In this document: piece by piece, positions 24,934 to 33,275 of the stretch
Numbering within the stretch: position 1 is the first letter of the stretch
Layout of the letters: each line of letters starts with the position of its first letter
The notes under the pieces: model-generated
What the model saw: only the letters and a program-made list of their open reading frames with translations
The model's database searches: none
What the model was told of the DNA's origin: nothing
Source of the DNA: Thermoprotei archaeon
GTDB lineage: Archaea > Thermoproteota > Thermoprotei_A > Sulfolobales > Acidilobaceae
Direction of reading: 5' to 3'
DNA: 64,000 nt
Assembly: GCA_029335875.2 (NCBI GenBank)
Contig: JARJMZ020000028.1
Coordinates: 24,412 to 88,411, forward strand
Made by a program: the position numbers and the translations under genes

Positions 24934-26160
24934 TTACTGTTTTTGCTGGCTTATTCTATCTAAGAGTATTGAGTCTACAGCTTCCTTAATCCTGTCTGCC
25001 GGTATTTCGGGAGGTAGTCTTATTAGGGTTGTCTTACCTCTCATGCCTTTACTTGAGAGCCTGGCCTCTATGAGCCCTATTGTTGCAAGGTTTTTGAGGT
25101 ATGTGTGGAATTGCGTGTGGCCGCGGGGTTCTTCTCCATAGTAAGTTGATAGCTCCTCGTATCTCCCCCTTAGGTCTCCCGTTGTTGTCCAGCCCCCCTT
25201 CTCCATTGTTTCGGCGGCGACCGCGGCTATTATTATGAGCTCGTGGGTTGAAAGGTTTCTGAGGTCCCCTAAAGGTATGTAGGCTAGGGCGCTCTCAGAT
25301 ATAGCCCTCCTCACGTGCCCCTCTCTTATAGTGTTAAGCCCTTCAGCCTCCGCCAGCTCGGCAGCCATCCTCAGTGTTAGTATTGCCTTCCTCGCGCTGC
25401 CATCGCCTCCCTTGTCATCTCCAAAGTACTCGCTTATCATATCTAAGAGGTAGTCGTCCCAGGAGCCGGGTTTTAAGCCTTCTTCAGCCCTCTGGACCAA
25501 TATCTTCTTAAGTTCCTCGCTAGTGTAGGGTTTGAGGTGCACTCTGAAGCCTATTTGGCTCTCTATCTGTGGGATCCTCTCCCTCATGTAGGGCATTACT
25601 CTAAAGTCGCTCGCCACTAGGAGGAAGCTCATCCTGTTCAGCCCGTCCTTTGAAGGGATCTCCTCATATACTCTTAGGAGAGTGTAGAGGTCGTCATCGC
25701 TTATTTTAGGCGACAGTAGCAGGCTTTGAAACTCATCTATTATAATTAAGGAGAAAGTGTCTCTAATATATAAGTAGTCGACGACGGCTTTGAGAACCTC
25801 TATCGGAGAACTACCCCTAACGCTAACGTTAAGACCAAGCTGATCCACTATAACTGAAAGTATCTGGTGTAGTGTCGGGGCTCCAAAAGCGTTCACATAT
25901 ACTGGTTTAAAGTTTACACCCCTCCCTCTGGCAAACTCTGAAAGCCCCCTACCAACATGCCACGCTACTGTAGTTTTACCTATACCAACCCTTCCTATAG
26001 AGCCGTATATGAGCGAGACATCTGTAAACCCGGAGTATTCTTCGAGCCTCGCAGCATACCTTGAGGTGATCATTGACGCCTCCTCGCCTCTAACGAGGAG
26101 TTTTCTAGGCTTGTAGCTCTCGTCGAAAACCATTCTATCTTTAAATATCCTGCTGGACAC
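24934..26160 (-). CDS. cdc6: Orc1/Cdc6-family AAA+ initiator paralogue
   Basis: A 408-residue AAA+ ATPase of the archaeal Orc1/Cdc6 family. Walker A is GSIGRVGIGKTT near residue 53, an extended form seen in some crenarchaeal paralogues. Walker B is LIIIDEFQSLL near residue 138; sensor 1 is FLLVASDFR near residue 180 and sensor 2 GSARKAILTLRMAAE near residue 258. The C-terminal winged helix (HELIIIAAVAAETMEKGG and later HTQFHTYLKNLATIGLIEARL) binds DNA. Such proteins recognise origin boxes or act as paralogue regulators; whether this one fires an origin is unknown. The promoter and start (GTG 26160) lie in a 62-base gap. Confidence 0.88.
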   Translation of the reverse strand: MSSRIFKDRMVFDESYKPRKLLVRGEEASMITSRYAARLEEYSGFTDVSLIYGSIGRVGIGKTTVAWHVGRGLSEFARGRGVNFKPVYVNAFGAPTLHQILSVIVDQLGLNVSVRGSSPIEVLKAVVDYLYIRDTFSLIIIDEFQSLLLSPKISDDDLYTLLRVYEEIPSKDGLNRMSFLLVASDFRVMPYMRERIPQIESQIGFRVHLKPYTSEELKKILVQRAEEGLKPGSWDDYLLDMISEYFGDDKGGDGSARKAILTLRMAAELAEAEGLNTIREGHVRRAISESALAYIPLGDLRNLSTHELIIIAAVAAETMEKGGWTTTGDLRGRYEELSTYYGEEPRGHTQFHTYLKNLATIGLIEARLSSKGMRGKTTLIRLPPEIPADRIKEAVDSILLDRISQQKQ

Positions 26161-26207
26161 TCTGGGTCTACCCCCTCCCCAGGTTACCTAGTTGTGTGTA
26201 AGTGAAG

Positions 26208-26217
26208 TTTATAATCA
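26208..26217 (-). promoter_or_regulatory. box A promoter of cdc6
   Basis: Read on the minus strand, GATTATAAAC lies about 50 bases before the GTG start, and a G-rich ribosome binding site (GGGGAGGGGGT, 26170-26180) follows. The layout gives a short leader of roughly 25 bases. Confidence 0.4.
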
Positions 26218-26222
26218 TAACC

Positions 26223-26762
26223 TTAATCTACGTAGAGTAATGTGCAATTAAGCCCGCAAACCCTGGTAATACCATAGGCTATAATGAACAGGTCATCCAC
26301 AGACTCTACAGCTAAAGCCCTACCAGCCCTCCTTGAAACAGTGAATCCCAGGCTTGAAACTTGAGAGGACACTTCCTCGGGGCTTACAACCCTCTTACCA
26401 TGACCTCTAACTGTAACTATAACCCTTAAGGGGGCCCTAGGGGCTCCTCCCAGGAGCTCCAGGATTACGCTAAACACTTCACCCTTACCGGGACCCTTTA
26501 AAACACGAGAAGCTGGAACAAGCCTTGACATGAAGGAGAACTCCATCTTGGAAGCCAGGCTACTAACCTTGTGAGCGTTAAGCCTCTCTGAGAGTACTAG
26601 TAGAACCCCGGGGAACTTTGTCCTCTCAACTCTCACACTCTCATCTCCGGCTATGAGCGCGTCTAGGAGCTCCTCTTCAAGCCAGTATTCTCTCGAGGGC
26701 TTGCTTACAGCTATAGCTTTAACGAGCTGGGGCATATGTCCGTTAGGGGGCACTCGGGGCAC
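26223..26762 (-). CDS. THUMP-like protein of unknown function
   Basis: A 179-residue protein. The N-terminal half (YWLEEELLDALIAGDESVRVERTKFPGVLLV, in segments) looks like the small alpha/beta region before a THUMP domain. The C-terminal half (VIVTVRGHGKRVVSPEEV, LGFTVSRRAGRALAVESV, DDLFIIAYGI) resembles the THUMP RNA-binding core of Tan1/ThiI-type tRNA proteins. No catalytic domain follows. A tRNA acetylation or thiolation helper is a reasonable guess only. Its start lies 52 bases inside nth; a later start would reduce that overlap. Confidence 0.45.
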   Translation of the reverse strand: MPRVPPNGHMPQLVKAIAVSKPSREYWLEEELLDALIAGDESVRVERTKFPGVLLVLSERLNAHKVSSLASKMEFSFMSRLVPASRVLKGPGKGEVFSVILELLGGAPRAPLRVIVTVRGHGKRVVSPEEVSSQVSSLGFTVSRRAGRALAVESVDDLFIIAYGITRVCGLNCTLLYVD

Positions 26763-27394
26763 CTCGGGCTCCTGGCTGTGCAGTATGTCCTACCTAGAGA
26801 TATTATGAGCCTGTGGGCTTCCTCAGCGTTCCCCGGGCCAAAGTATTCTAGGAGGACCCTCGACACTCTATCATAGCTCCTCTTATCTGATAGGCCCCAC
26901 CTCAACGCTATCCTCATAGCGTGAGTGTCTACAGCGAAGAAGGGGGCTTTCCTAACCACTGAAAGGAAAACATCCACAGTCTTAGCCCCCACGCCTCTCA
27001 CAGATAGGAGTGTCTCTCTAAGCCTCTTGGGATCCTCTTCTAACAGGAACTTCTCCCCCCCGAGAGCGTTTATAGCCTCGGCGGCTGCTTTAATAGTCTC
27101 AGCCTTCTGCTTCCAGAGCCCTGCAGGCTTAATAGCTTCAGCTATATCGTTAACGCTGGCTTCAAGTATATCGCTCAGTTTAACTCCAACCCTCTCTTTA
27201 AGGTTCATGAAGGCTTTTATCGAGTTTCTATCGTTAGTGTTCTGGCTCAATATGACCCCTACAAGCACCGGGAAAGCCCCCTCCCCACTCCTCTCAGCTA
27301 CTAGGGCCGTGTATCTCCTCCAGTCAACATTTAAAGCCCTCCTAAGCCTCTCTAAAACCTCTGAGCCAGGCGCCCTCTCAGCTATGCTACGCAC
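26711..27394 (-). CDS. nth: endonuclease III DNA glycosylase/AP lyase
   Basis: Base-excision repair enzyme that removes oxidised pyrimidines and cuts abasic sites. In 227 residues it shows LVGVILSQNTNDRNSIKAF near residue 45, the helix-hairpin-helix LLSVRGVGAKTVDVFL near residue 128 with the catalytic Lys, PFFAVDTHAMRIALRWG with the catalytic Asp, and the iron-sulfur loop C-x6-C-x2-C-x5-C (CTARSPRCPECPLTDIC) at the end. Length and motifs are complete. The 3' end overlaps the THUMP-like gene. Confidence 0.95.
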   Translation of the reverse strand: MRSIAERAPGSEVLERLRRALNVDWRRYTALVAERSGEGAFPVLVGVILSQNTNDRNSIKAFMNLKERVGVKLSDILEASVNDIAEAIKPAGLWKQKAETIKAAAEAINALGGEKFLLEEDPKRLRETLLSVRGVGAKTVDVFLSVVRKAPFFAVDTHAMRIALRWGLSDKRSYDRVSRVLLEYFGPGNAEEAHRLIISLGRTYCTARSPRCPECPLTDICPSSLKL

Positions 27395-27448
27395 TTCAGC
27401 GCACCGTCCCCGCCTAGTTAAAGTTTAAAGCTAAAACCCTGAAACTAT

Positions 27449-27904
27449 ATGTCCCGGTGGGAGCTCTTGGAATGTAAGGCTGGCTTCGAGCATTTAGAGC
27501 ACACTGCCGACGTGCTCATTGAAGCTAAAGGTAGGAGTCTCTCAGAGGCCTTCGAATATGCTGCGCTCGCCACCTACGAGGTTATGACTGACACTGGCAG
27601 GGTGGAGCCTAAGGTTAGGGTTGAGGTTAAAGTTGAGGGCGTAGACATCCTCAACACCCTCTACAGGTGGATAGAAGAGCTGATAGCATACACAGATTCG
27701 AGCAGGCTTGTCTTCAGCAAGTTCAAAGTCCACAAGATCGAGATAGGACATGATAACGTAAGGTTGGAGGCTGAGGCTTGGGGAGAGTATTTCGACCCCG
27801 AGAGACACCCCAGCAGGACAGTAGTAAAAGCGATGACCTACGCTCAAATGGAGATGAAGGAAGAGGGGGGATGCTGGACGGTGAAGTTCGTAGTCGACAT
27901 TTAA
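27449..27904 (+). CDS. archease, activator of the RtcB tRNA ligase
   Basis: A 151-residue archease. The family start FEHLEHTADVLIEAKG is near residue 9, LYRWIEELIAYTDSS near residue 70 and the closing block VKAMTYAQMEMKE and CWTVKFVVDI with the conserved terminal Asp region. Archease promotes multiple-turnover ligation by RtcB during tRNA splicing. RtcB is not adjacent. The gene overlaps the end of the archaemetzincin gene by 4 bases, tail to tail. Confidence 0.95.
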   Translation: MSRWELLECKAGFEHLEHTADVLIEAKGRSLSEAFEYAALATYEVMTDTGRVEPKVRVEVKVEGVDILNTLYRWIEELIAYTDSSRLVFSKFKVHKIEIGHDNVRLEAEAWGEYFDPERHPSRTVVKAMTYAQMEMKEEGGCWTVKFVVDI

Positions 27905-28452
27905 CTAAGACCTTCAAGCTTAACCCTGCAAGTCGGGCAGAACCACGCGTCTTTAGCGTCAACATCGGCGACACTATTACTGAAAGACATCACACACTTG
28001 GGGTTGACGCAGTGGTTTAAGCCGAGGAGGTGGCCTAGCTCGTGCATAACCTCCTTTAGGAGCCTCAAGAGAAACCTTGAAACATCACTGTCAGAGAGCC
28101 TCTCTGTGTACACAGTCGCCACACCCAAATCGGGTATTGCGAGGCCGAAGATGAAGTTGAGCCCGCTAACATAGCCGTCGCCAGCTATGACGCCCACGAC
28201 AACCCTCTCTCCCGGCTTTATGTAGCCTTCATAGGCCCCTTTTATGGCCATGTTAACTTCGGGGGCTTTGAGCTGCATCCTCTTCCAGTTGAATTGTTTG
28301 GAGTAGTTTAGGGGGAGGGGCCATACTGCTATCCTAACTTCAACCTTGACTGGCAGCCTTTTCTCGAGCTCTCTAGCTATATTCTGCAATTGTGGGAGGT
28401 TTACAGGGCCTACGGGCTGTATCACCACTTCTATGGCCTTCACTAGACCCAC
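27901..28452 (-). CDS. amzA: archaemetzincin zinc metalloprotease
   Basis: A 183-residue protein with HELGHLLGLNHC near residue 137, the extended zinc motif HExxHxxGxxHC, and the second structural zinc set (CVMSF, WFCPTC). The N-terminal IEVVIQPVGPV matches the family opening. Its substrate in archaea is unknown. It lies next to iorB, with a 10-base overlap on the same strand; a functional link is not implied by that. Confidence 0.95.
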   Translation of the reverse strand: MGLVKAIEVVIQPVGPVNLPQLQNIARELEKRLPVKVEVRIAVWPLPLNYSKQFNWKRMQLKAPEVNMAIKGAYEGYIKPGERVVVGVIAGDGYVSGLNFIFGLAIPDLGVATVYTERLSDSDVSRFLLRLLKEVMHELGHLLGLNHCVNPKCVMSFSNSVADVDAKDAWFCPTCRVKLEGLS

Positions 28453-29051
28453 CCACGGGCTCTTTCCAGGTTAGCGTCTGGGGTGGCGTATAAGGTTAAG
28501 GCTTTTAAGTTTAAATCTCTCCCTGGCAGGGTTTCAACAGCTTTCATTAGGCTATGGAGGCTTATGAGGTCTTTGATCTTGGAAACCTTATAGGCGTATC
28601 CTAGGAGTACTATGTTGGCCGTCCTAAAGTCTCCCAGCCTCTTAGCTTCTTCCGAGGCGCTAATGAAGTGGGCCTCCAGGCCTGCTGATTTAATTGCTCC
28701 AACTATGTCCTCCAACTTTAAAGGCTTAACCCCCGGTATTGAAGGCGGTATTATGAGGGTGTCGCTTACTATGACGCCCCCCCTCCTCATATACCCTATG
28801 CTCCTCAGGGTCTCCATAGCCTCCATACTTATCATTATGTCAGCCTCCCCCACAGGTATTAGGGGGGCCTCTATGTTCTCCCCTATTCTAACATGTACTA
28901 TAACGCTGCCTCCCCTCTGGCTTAGCCCGTGAGTCTCAGCTACAAGGGCTTCCAGACCCTCCAGTACTGCTGCCTCCCCTAGTACTCTGGCTAGGCTCAG
29001 TATGCCCTGGCCCCCCACTCCCGCAACTATTATGTTGAGACCCTCCTTCAC
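28443..29051 (-). CDS. iorB: indolepyruvate ferredoxin oxidoreductase, beta subunit
   Basis: The gamma-domain subunit of the 2-oxoacid oxidoreductase that decarboxylates aromatic 2-oxoacids. GVGGQGILSLARVLGEAA near residue 11 is the family signature, followed by VAETHGLSQRGGSVIVHVRIG near residue 38 and DIMISMEAMETLRSIGYM. Its 202 residues are normal length. It overlaps iorA by 4 bases (coupled). Confidence 0.95.
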   Translation of the reverse strand: MKEGLNIIVAGVGGQGILSLARVLGEAAVLEGLEALVAETHGLSQRGGSVIVHVRIGENIEAPLIPVGEADIMISMEAMETLRSIGYMRRGGVIVSDTLIIPPSIPGVKPLKLEDIVGAIKSAGLEAHFISASEEAKRLGDFRTANIVLLGYAYKVSKIKDLISLHSLMKAVETLPGRDLNLKALTLYATPDANLERARGWV

Positions 29052-30976
29052 AGCTCCATCCCCAGGATCTTACTCCATTTGGGGTCCCCGGGCTCTAACA
29101 CTCTTATAGCCTTGAAGGGGCATACTTGCTCGCAGACCCCGCACCCGGTGCATAGGCTAGCGTTTATGGCTACTCTACCGTCTTCTCCCGGCGTTATTGC
29201 CGGGCAGTTGAAAGCCCTATAGCAGATCCCGCACGCTCTACACTTATCGCTTTCGACAACGTAGATGGGCCTTTTAACTTTGAGGCTTGAAGCCATCCTC
29301 ATAGCGTCTAGTATGCATGCGCCTCTAGCGATTACCACGTGGGTTTCACCCCTATACATAACGTCCCTAATAGCCTCTGATATCTTAGCCTCAACCTCCC
29401 TGGTGTCGAAGGAGTCGGCCACGCTCACACGGCTAACTCCAAGGCCTCTAACAACATCCTCAATAGTCAGCCTCCTAGCCTCCCTCCCCAGGGCGTCACG
29501 GCCGGAGCCTGGGTGGGGCTGGTGGCCTGTCATAGCTGTAGTCCCATTGTCTAGGACTAGGATTACCATAGGGGCTCTATTATATATGGAGTTCACGACA
29601 CCGGGGAGGCCCGCGTGGAAGAACGTTGAATCCCCTATAGTAGCCACTACAACCTTATCTTTAACAACGTGGGCCAAACCGTTAGCCAGCCCTATGCTAC
29701 CACCCATCTCTATGAGGGTGTCTTGAACGTTAAACGGGGGGTTTAAGCCTAGGCTATAACACCCTATGTCCCCAGAGTATATAGCTTCTACTTTCAACAT
29801 TTTAACAGCCCTCCTCAGGGCATAGAAAACACTCCTATACGGGCATCCAGGGCACAGTACTGGAGGCCTTGGAGGAGGTGTTATAGAAAGCTTTATGGGA
29901 GCCTCAGGCCTATAGTTTAACCCTAAAATAGAGGCTAAGGCTAATGTTACAGAGTCTGCTTTAAGCTCCCCGCTCCACTTCAAGTGCCCGGAGGCTTTAC
30001 CGTAAACTTTAACGTTAACCCCCTCCTCGTATAGAGTGCTTTTAAGGAGGGTCTCGAGTACGGGGTCCCCCTCCTCCACAACTACTATGATGCTCCTACC
30101 CTCAGACTCCCTCACTAACAGCTTTCTAGGCAGCGGTATGCTCGTCACTATTTTGAGGAGTCTCACACCGCCCAGAGCTCCCAGTTTATGGAGGGACTCC
30201 CTAGCATACCTATAGCCTAAGCCCACACCTACAACTAGGACTTTCGAGTCTTCAGGCCCCTCAACTGTGTTAACAGGATTCTCTGAGAGCGTCTCCCCCA
30301 TCTTCTCCCACTTCGATAGGAGCTCCTCCCTCAACCTTCTAGCGTGCATGGGCACAATATTCCATCTCGAGACGTTCTTAATGAAATCTCCTGAAAGCCT
30401 CGGCTTAGCCAAGGCTCCGAGGGTTACAGGGGCCCTCGTGTGGGAGACCCTGGTAGTTAACCTTAGAATTACAGGGTGTTTCACGCTCTCGCTAAACCTT
30501 AAAGCTTCAAGAGTGTCCTCGCGAGCCTCCTGGGCCCCGGCGGGCTCGAATACAGGTATGTAGGCGTGGACCCCATACCATCTATTGTCCTGCTCGTTCT
30601 GGCTACTCCACATCCCCGGGTCGTCGGCGGACACTATGAGGAAGGATGCTTCAACCCCGGTATAGGCGCTGCTGAAGAGGGGGTCTGCTGCGACGTTTAA
30701 ACCCACATGCTTCATAGTCACTACGCTTGGAACCCCGGCCATGGCTGAGCCGTATGCCGCTTCAAAAGCTACTTTCTCGTTTACACTCCACTCTACGTGG
30801 GGATAGCCTAGCCTAGAAGAGGCGTATGCTAGTGCCTCGATTATCTCTGAGGAGGGCGTTCCAGGATATCCGGAGGCGAACCCCACGCCATGCTCGAGGC
30901 ATGCTCTAGCCACGGCCACGTTACCGAGCATGAGCGCCCTAGAACCCAGCTCTCCTAGAACTTCTGGGTAGCTCAA
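29048..30976 (-). CDS. iorA: indolepyruvate ferredoxin oxidoreductase, alpha subunit
   Basis: The 642-residue alpha subunit. Domains in order: pyruvate-binding domain (GYPGTPSSEIIEAL near residue 37, DPGMWSSQNEQDNRWYG near residue 118), a linker, the TPP domain with GDIGCYSLG and IGDSTFFHAGLPGVVNSIYN near residue 450, then a C-terminal ferredoxin domain with two 4Fe-4S motifs (CRACGICYRAFNCP and CTGCGVCEQVCPF). It forms acyl-CoA from transaminated Phe, Tyr and Trp, with reduced ferredoxin. Upstream of a divergent crotonase. Confidence 0.96.
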   Translation of the reverse strand: MSYPEVLGELGSRALMLGNVAVARACLEHGVGFASGYPGTPSSEIIEALAYASSRLGYPHVEWSVNEKVAFEAAYGSAMAGVPSVVTMKHVGLNVAADPLFSSAYTGVEASFLIVSADDPGMWSSQNEQDNRWYGVHAYIPVFEPAGAQEAREDTLEALRFSESVKHPVILRLTTRVSHTRAPVTLGALAKPRLSGDFIKNVSRWNIVPMHARRLREELLSKWEKMGETLSENPVNTVEGPEDSKVLVVGVGLGYRYARESLHKLGALGGVRLLKIVTSIPLPRKLLVRESEGRSIIVVVEEGDPVLETLLKSTLYEEGVNVKVYGKASGHLKWSGELKADSVTLALASILGLNYRPEAPIKLSITPPPRPPVLCPGCPYRSVFYALRRAVKMLKVEAIYSGDIGCYSLGLNPPFNVQDTLIEMGGSIGLANGLAHVVKDKVVVATIGDSTFFHAGLPGVVNSIYNRAPMVILVLDNGTTAMTGHQPHPGSGRDALGREARRLTIEDVVRGLGVSRVSVADSFDTREVEAKISEAIRDVMYRGETHVVIARGACILDAMRMASSLKVKRPIYVVESDKCRACGICYRAFNCPAITPGEDGRVAINASLCTGCGVCEQVCPFKAIRVLEPGDPKWSKILGMEL

Positions 30977-31036
30977 GAGTGCTCTCCCACTAGACTTAAA
31001 TATTCTCAGTTAAAACTTAAATTAAGGTGCTATTAC

Positions 31037-31804
31037 ATGTACAGATATGTTAAGGTTAGTGTTGAGGAGGGGGTCGGGTGGATAGTAATCTCCAGGAGCG
31101 AGAAGCTTAACGCCCTCAACAGCGAGCTCCTGGGAGAGCTTATTAAAGCAGTGGACGAGGTTGAAGCCAGGGGAGAAGTTAAAATAATAGTTTTAACCGG
31201 GGAGGGTAAAGCCTTCTCAGCCGGGGCAGACCTCTCAGAGCCCGCCTCAGCTGAAACACCAGAGGAAGCCGGCAGGGTATTCAGAAACCTGGCCAGGCTT
31301 GTGAAGAGGCTCTTCAACGTGGAGAAACCGTTGATAATAGCTTTAAACGGCGACGCCTACGGGGGAGGAGCCGAGCTAATATGGACGGCAGACCTTGTAG
31401 TGGCGGTGGAAAACGCTAAACTAGTATGGCCTGAAGCTAGATGGGGCTATAACGCCCCTATTCTAGCAGCCCTGGGCCCGAGCATATTAGGCCCCTCGAG
31501 AACAGCACTCCTAGCCATGACAGCGGAGCCGCTAACAGCAAAAGAGGCCCACCACTACGGGCTGATAGCCAAGCTAGCCCCAGACCAGGAGAGCCTAAGA
31601 GAAGAAGTGAAGAGGATAGCGAAAGCAATAATGGAGAACTCACCCCAAGGAATAAAATCTATAAAGAACGCGTTGAAACTAGCGAAAACAAGCCCACTAA
31701 TAGAGCTAGGTGTAAGCGAGCTGGAAAGGCTTGCAAGAGGAAAAGAGGCTATGGAGGCAGCTAAAGCCTTTAAATCTAAGAAAAAGCCTGAATACCTGTG
31801 GTGA
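31037..31804 (+). CDS. enoyl-CoA hydratase/isomerase family (crotonase)
   Basis: A 255-residue crotonase-fold enzyme. Signature pieces: EKLNALNSELLGEL near residue 22, GKAFSAGADLSE near residue 58 (first oxyanion loop), LNGDAYGGGAELIWTADLVVA near residue 103 and ARWGYNAPILAALGPSILG near residue 134. Substrate is unknown, but it could hydrate enoyl-CoA made by the acyl-CoA dehydrogenase at 1.3 kb. It is divergent from iorA and convergent with livF. Confidence 0.92.
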   Translation: MYRYVKVSVEEGVGWIVISRSEKLNALNSELLGELIKAVDEVEARGEVKIIVLTGEGKAFSAGADLSEPASAETPEEAGRVFRNLARLVKRLFNVEKPLIIALNGDAYGGGAELIWTADLVVAVENAKLVWPEARWGYNAPILAALGPSILGPSRTALLAMTAEPLTAKEAHHYGLIAKLAPDQESLREEVKRIAKAIMENSPQGIKSIKNALKLAKTSPLIELGVSELERLARGKEAMEAAKAFKSKKKPEYLW

Positions 31805-31812
31805 ACCTAAAC

Positions 31813-32541
31813 TTACAAGCCCAGATATGCTTTAATAACATCTGATTTCTTAGTAACAACTTCTTCTTTAGGCCCCTCCAATATAATCCTGCCCTGTTCT
31901 AGAACGTAGAGATACTCGGCTTTTTCAACTGCTATAGCAACGTTCTGCTCTACCAGGAGTATTGTCATTCCAGTCTCGCCTCTCAGCTTATCCACAGTAT
32001 CTGCAAGCTCCCACGCCACTTTGGGGGCCAGACCTTGGCTTGGCTCATCTAAAAGTAGAACACTGGGTCTAGTCATTAGGGCTCTAGCTACAGCTAGCAT
32101 TTGCTGCTCCCCCCCACTAAGGCTTCCAGCTCTCTGGTTAATTCTCTCTTTTAATCTTGGGAATAAGTTGAAGACGAGCTCCAAAGAATCATCCTTCTTC
32201 TCTGCAGCTCTTTTTGTATACGCCCCCATCTCTAAGTTCTCTCTTACTGTTAAGTCTGGGAATAGTCTTCTACCTTCAGGCACCATGTTAATGCCGAGGT
32301 TAACTTTAACGTGTGCCGGTAACCGTGTAACATCTTTCCCGTACAGGCTTATCGAACCCTTCCAAGGTCTTATAAGGCCCATTATAGTTTTCAAAAGTGT
32401 AGTTTTACCGGCGCCATTGGAGCCGAGAACAGCTACCACACCCCCCTTAGGTAGTGCTAGGTTAACACCCCAAAGGACTTGAATCTTCCCGTAGCCAGAT
32501 TCTAAACCTTTAACCTCAAGGACACGGCTCAAAGGCTCCAC
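31813..32541 (-). CDS. livF: branched-chain amino acid-type ABC transporter ATPase LivF
   Basis: A 242-residue ABC ATPase with Walker A VLGSNGAGKTTLLK near residue 36, signature LSGGEQQMLAVARALMTRP near residue 142, Walker B LLLDEPSQGLAP and the LivF-typical end VLEQGRIILEGPKEEV. It is the last gene of a five-gene transporter set read leftward from 36.6 kb, overlapping livG by 13 bases. The substrate, branched-chain amino acids or related carboxylates, cannot be fixed from sequence. Confidence 0.95.
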   Translation of the reverse strand: MEPLSRVLEVKGLESGYGKIQVLWGVNLALPKGGVVAVLGSNGAGKTTLLKTIMGLIRPWKGSISLYGKDVTRLPAHVKVNLGINMVPEGRRLFPDLTVRENLEMGAYTKRAAEKKDDSLELVFNLFPRLKERINQRAGSLSGGEQQMLAVARALMTRPSVLLLDEPSQGLAPKVAWELADTVDKLRGETGMTILLVEQNVAIAVEKAEYLYVLEQGRIILEGPKEEVVTKKSDVIKAYLGL

Positions 32542-33263
32542 CTCTTCCCTAAATATATCTCCTCCATTAGCGGATTCCTAAGAACCTCCTCAGGTCTACC
32601 CTCAAGGACCTTAGATCCTAGATGTAGAACTATTACCCTCTCAGCGAATTTGACAACAGCTCTCATAACATGTTCTACAAGAGTCGCTATAGCTATATTC
32701 TCCTCATCCGAAATTTTCCTGACGAGAGATACTATGTAGTCTACAGCGGATGGGGGCATCCCAGCTACTATCTCGTCGAGAAGAAGTAGTTTAGGCTTCA
32801 TAGCTAAAGCTTTAGCGAACTCGAGGAGTTTAAGCTCTGGAACTGCGAGCTTTCCAGTAAGCTCGTTTCTTTTATCGTATAAGCCTACTAGCTTAAGCCT
32901 TTCATCAGCTATTTCAAGAGCCTCTCTAGCCCCAATTTTCCCGTAGAGGGAGCCGAAGAGAGCCCCTATAGCCACACTTTCCCTTAAAGTTATGTTGGGG
33001 AAAGGCCTAGGTATCTGGAATGCTCTCGCTATGCCAAGCCAAGCTCTCTTATATGAAGGTAGCATAGTTATGTCGGCGCCTTCGAATATAACCTTACCTT
33101 CTTCAGGCGGGTAGACGCCATTAATAACGTTAAATAGCGTGGTCTTACCGCTCCCATTAGGGCCTACTATAGCAATCCTCTCTCCACGTTCAACTTTAAG
33201 GCTTACATTCCTGAGAGCTACTATACCTCCAAACCTTTTGGTAACATTAACAACCTCTAACAT
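32529..33263 (-). CDS. livG: branched-chain amino acid-type ABC transporter ATPase LivG
   Basis: A 244-residue ABC ATPase with Walker A VGPNGSGKTTLFNVING near residue 34, AFQIPRPFPNITLRE (LivG-typical Q-loop), Walker B LLLDEIVAGMPPS near residue 162, and VEHVMRAVVKFAERVIVLHLG at the H-loop. The signature loop reads LAVPELKLLEFAKAL and lacks the canonical LSGGQ, as in many LivG proteins where it is LSYGQ-like; here it is even more divergent. Sits between livM and livF. Confidence 0.93.
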   Translation of the reverse strand: MLEVVNVTKRFGGIVALRNVSLKVERGERIAIVGPNGSGKTTLFNVINGVYPPEEGKVIFEGADITMLPSYKRAWLGIARAFQIPRPFPNITLRESVAIGALFGSLYGKIGAREALEIADERLKLVGLYDKRNELTGKLAVPELKLLEFAKALAMKPKLLLLDEIVAGMPPSAVDYIVSLVRKISDEENIAIATLVEHVMRAVVKFAERVIVLHLGSKVLEGRPEEVLRNPLMEEIYLGKRWSL

Positions 33264-33275
33264 AACATAGCCACC

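Noticed and set aside
26161..26222. Replication origin in the cdc6 upstream gap
   Set aside because: Only 62 bases, fully accounted for by promoter and ribosome binding site; no clear ORB repeat.
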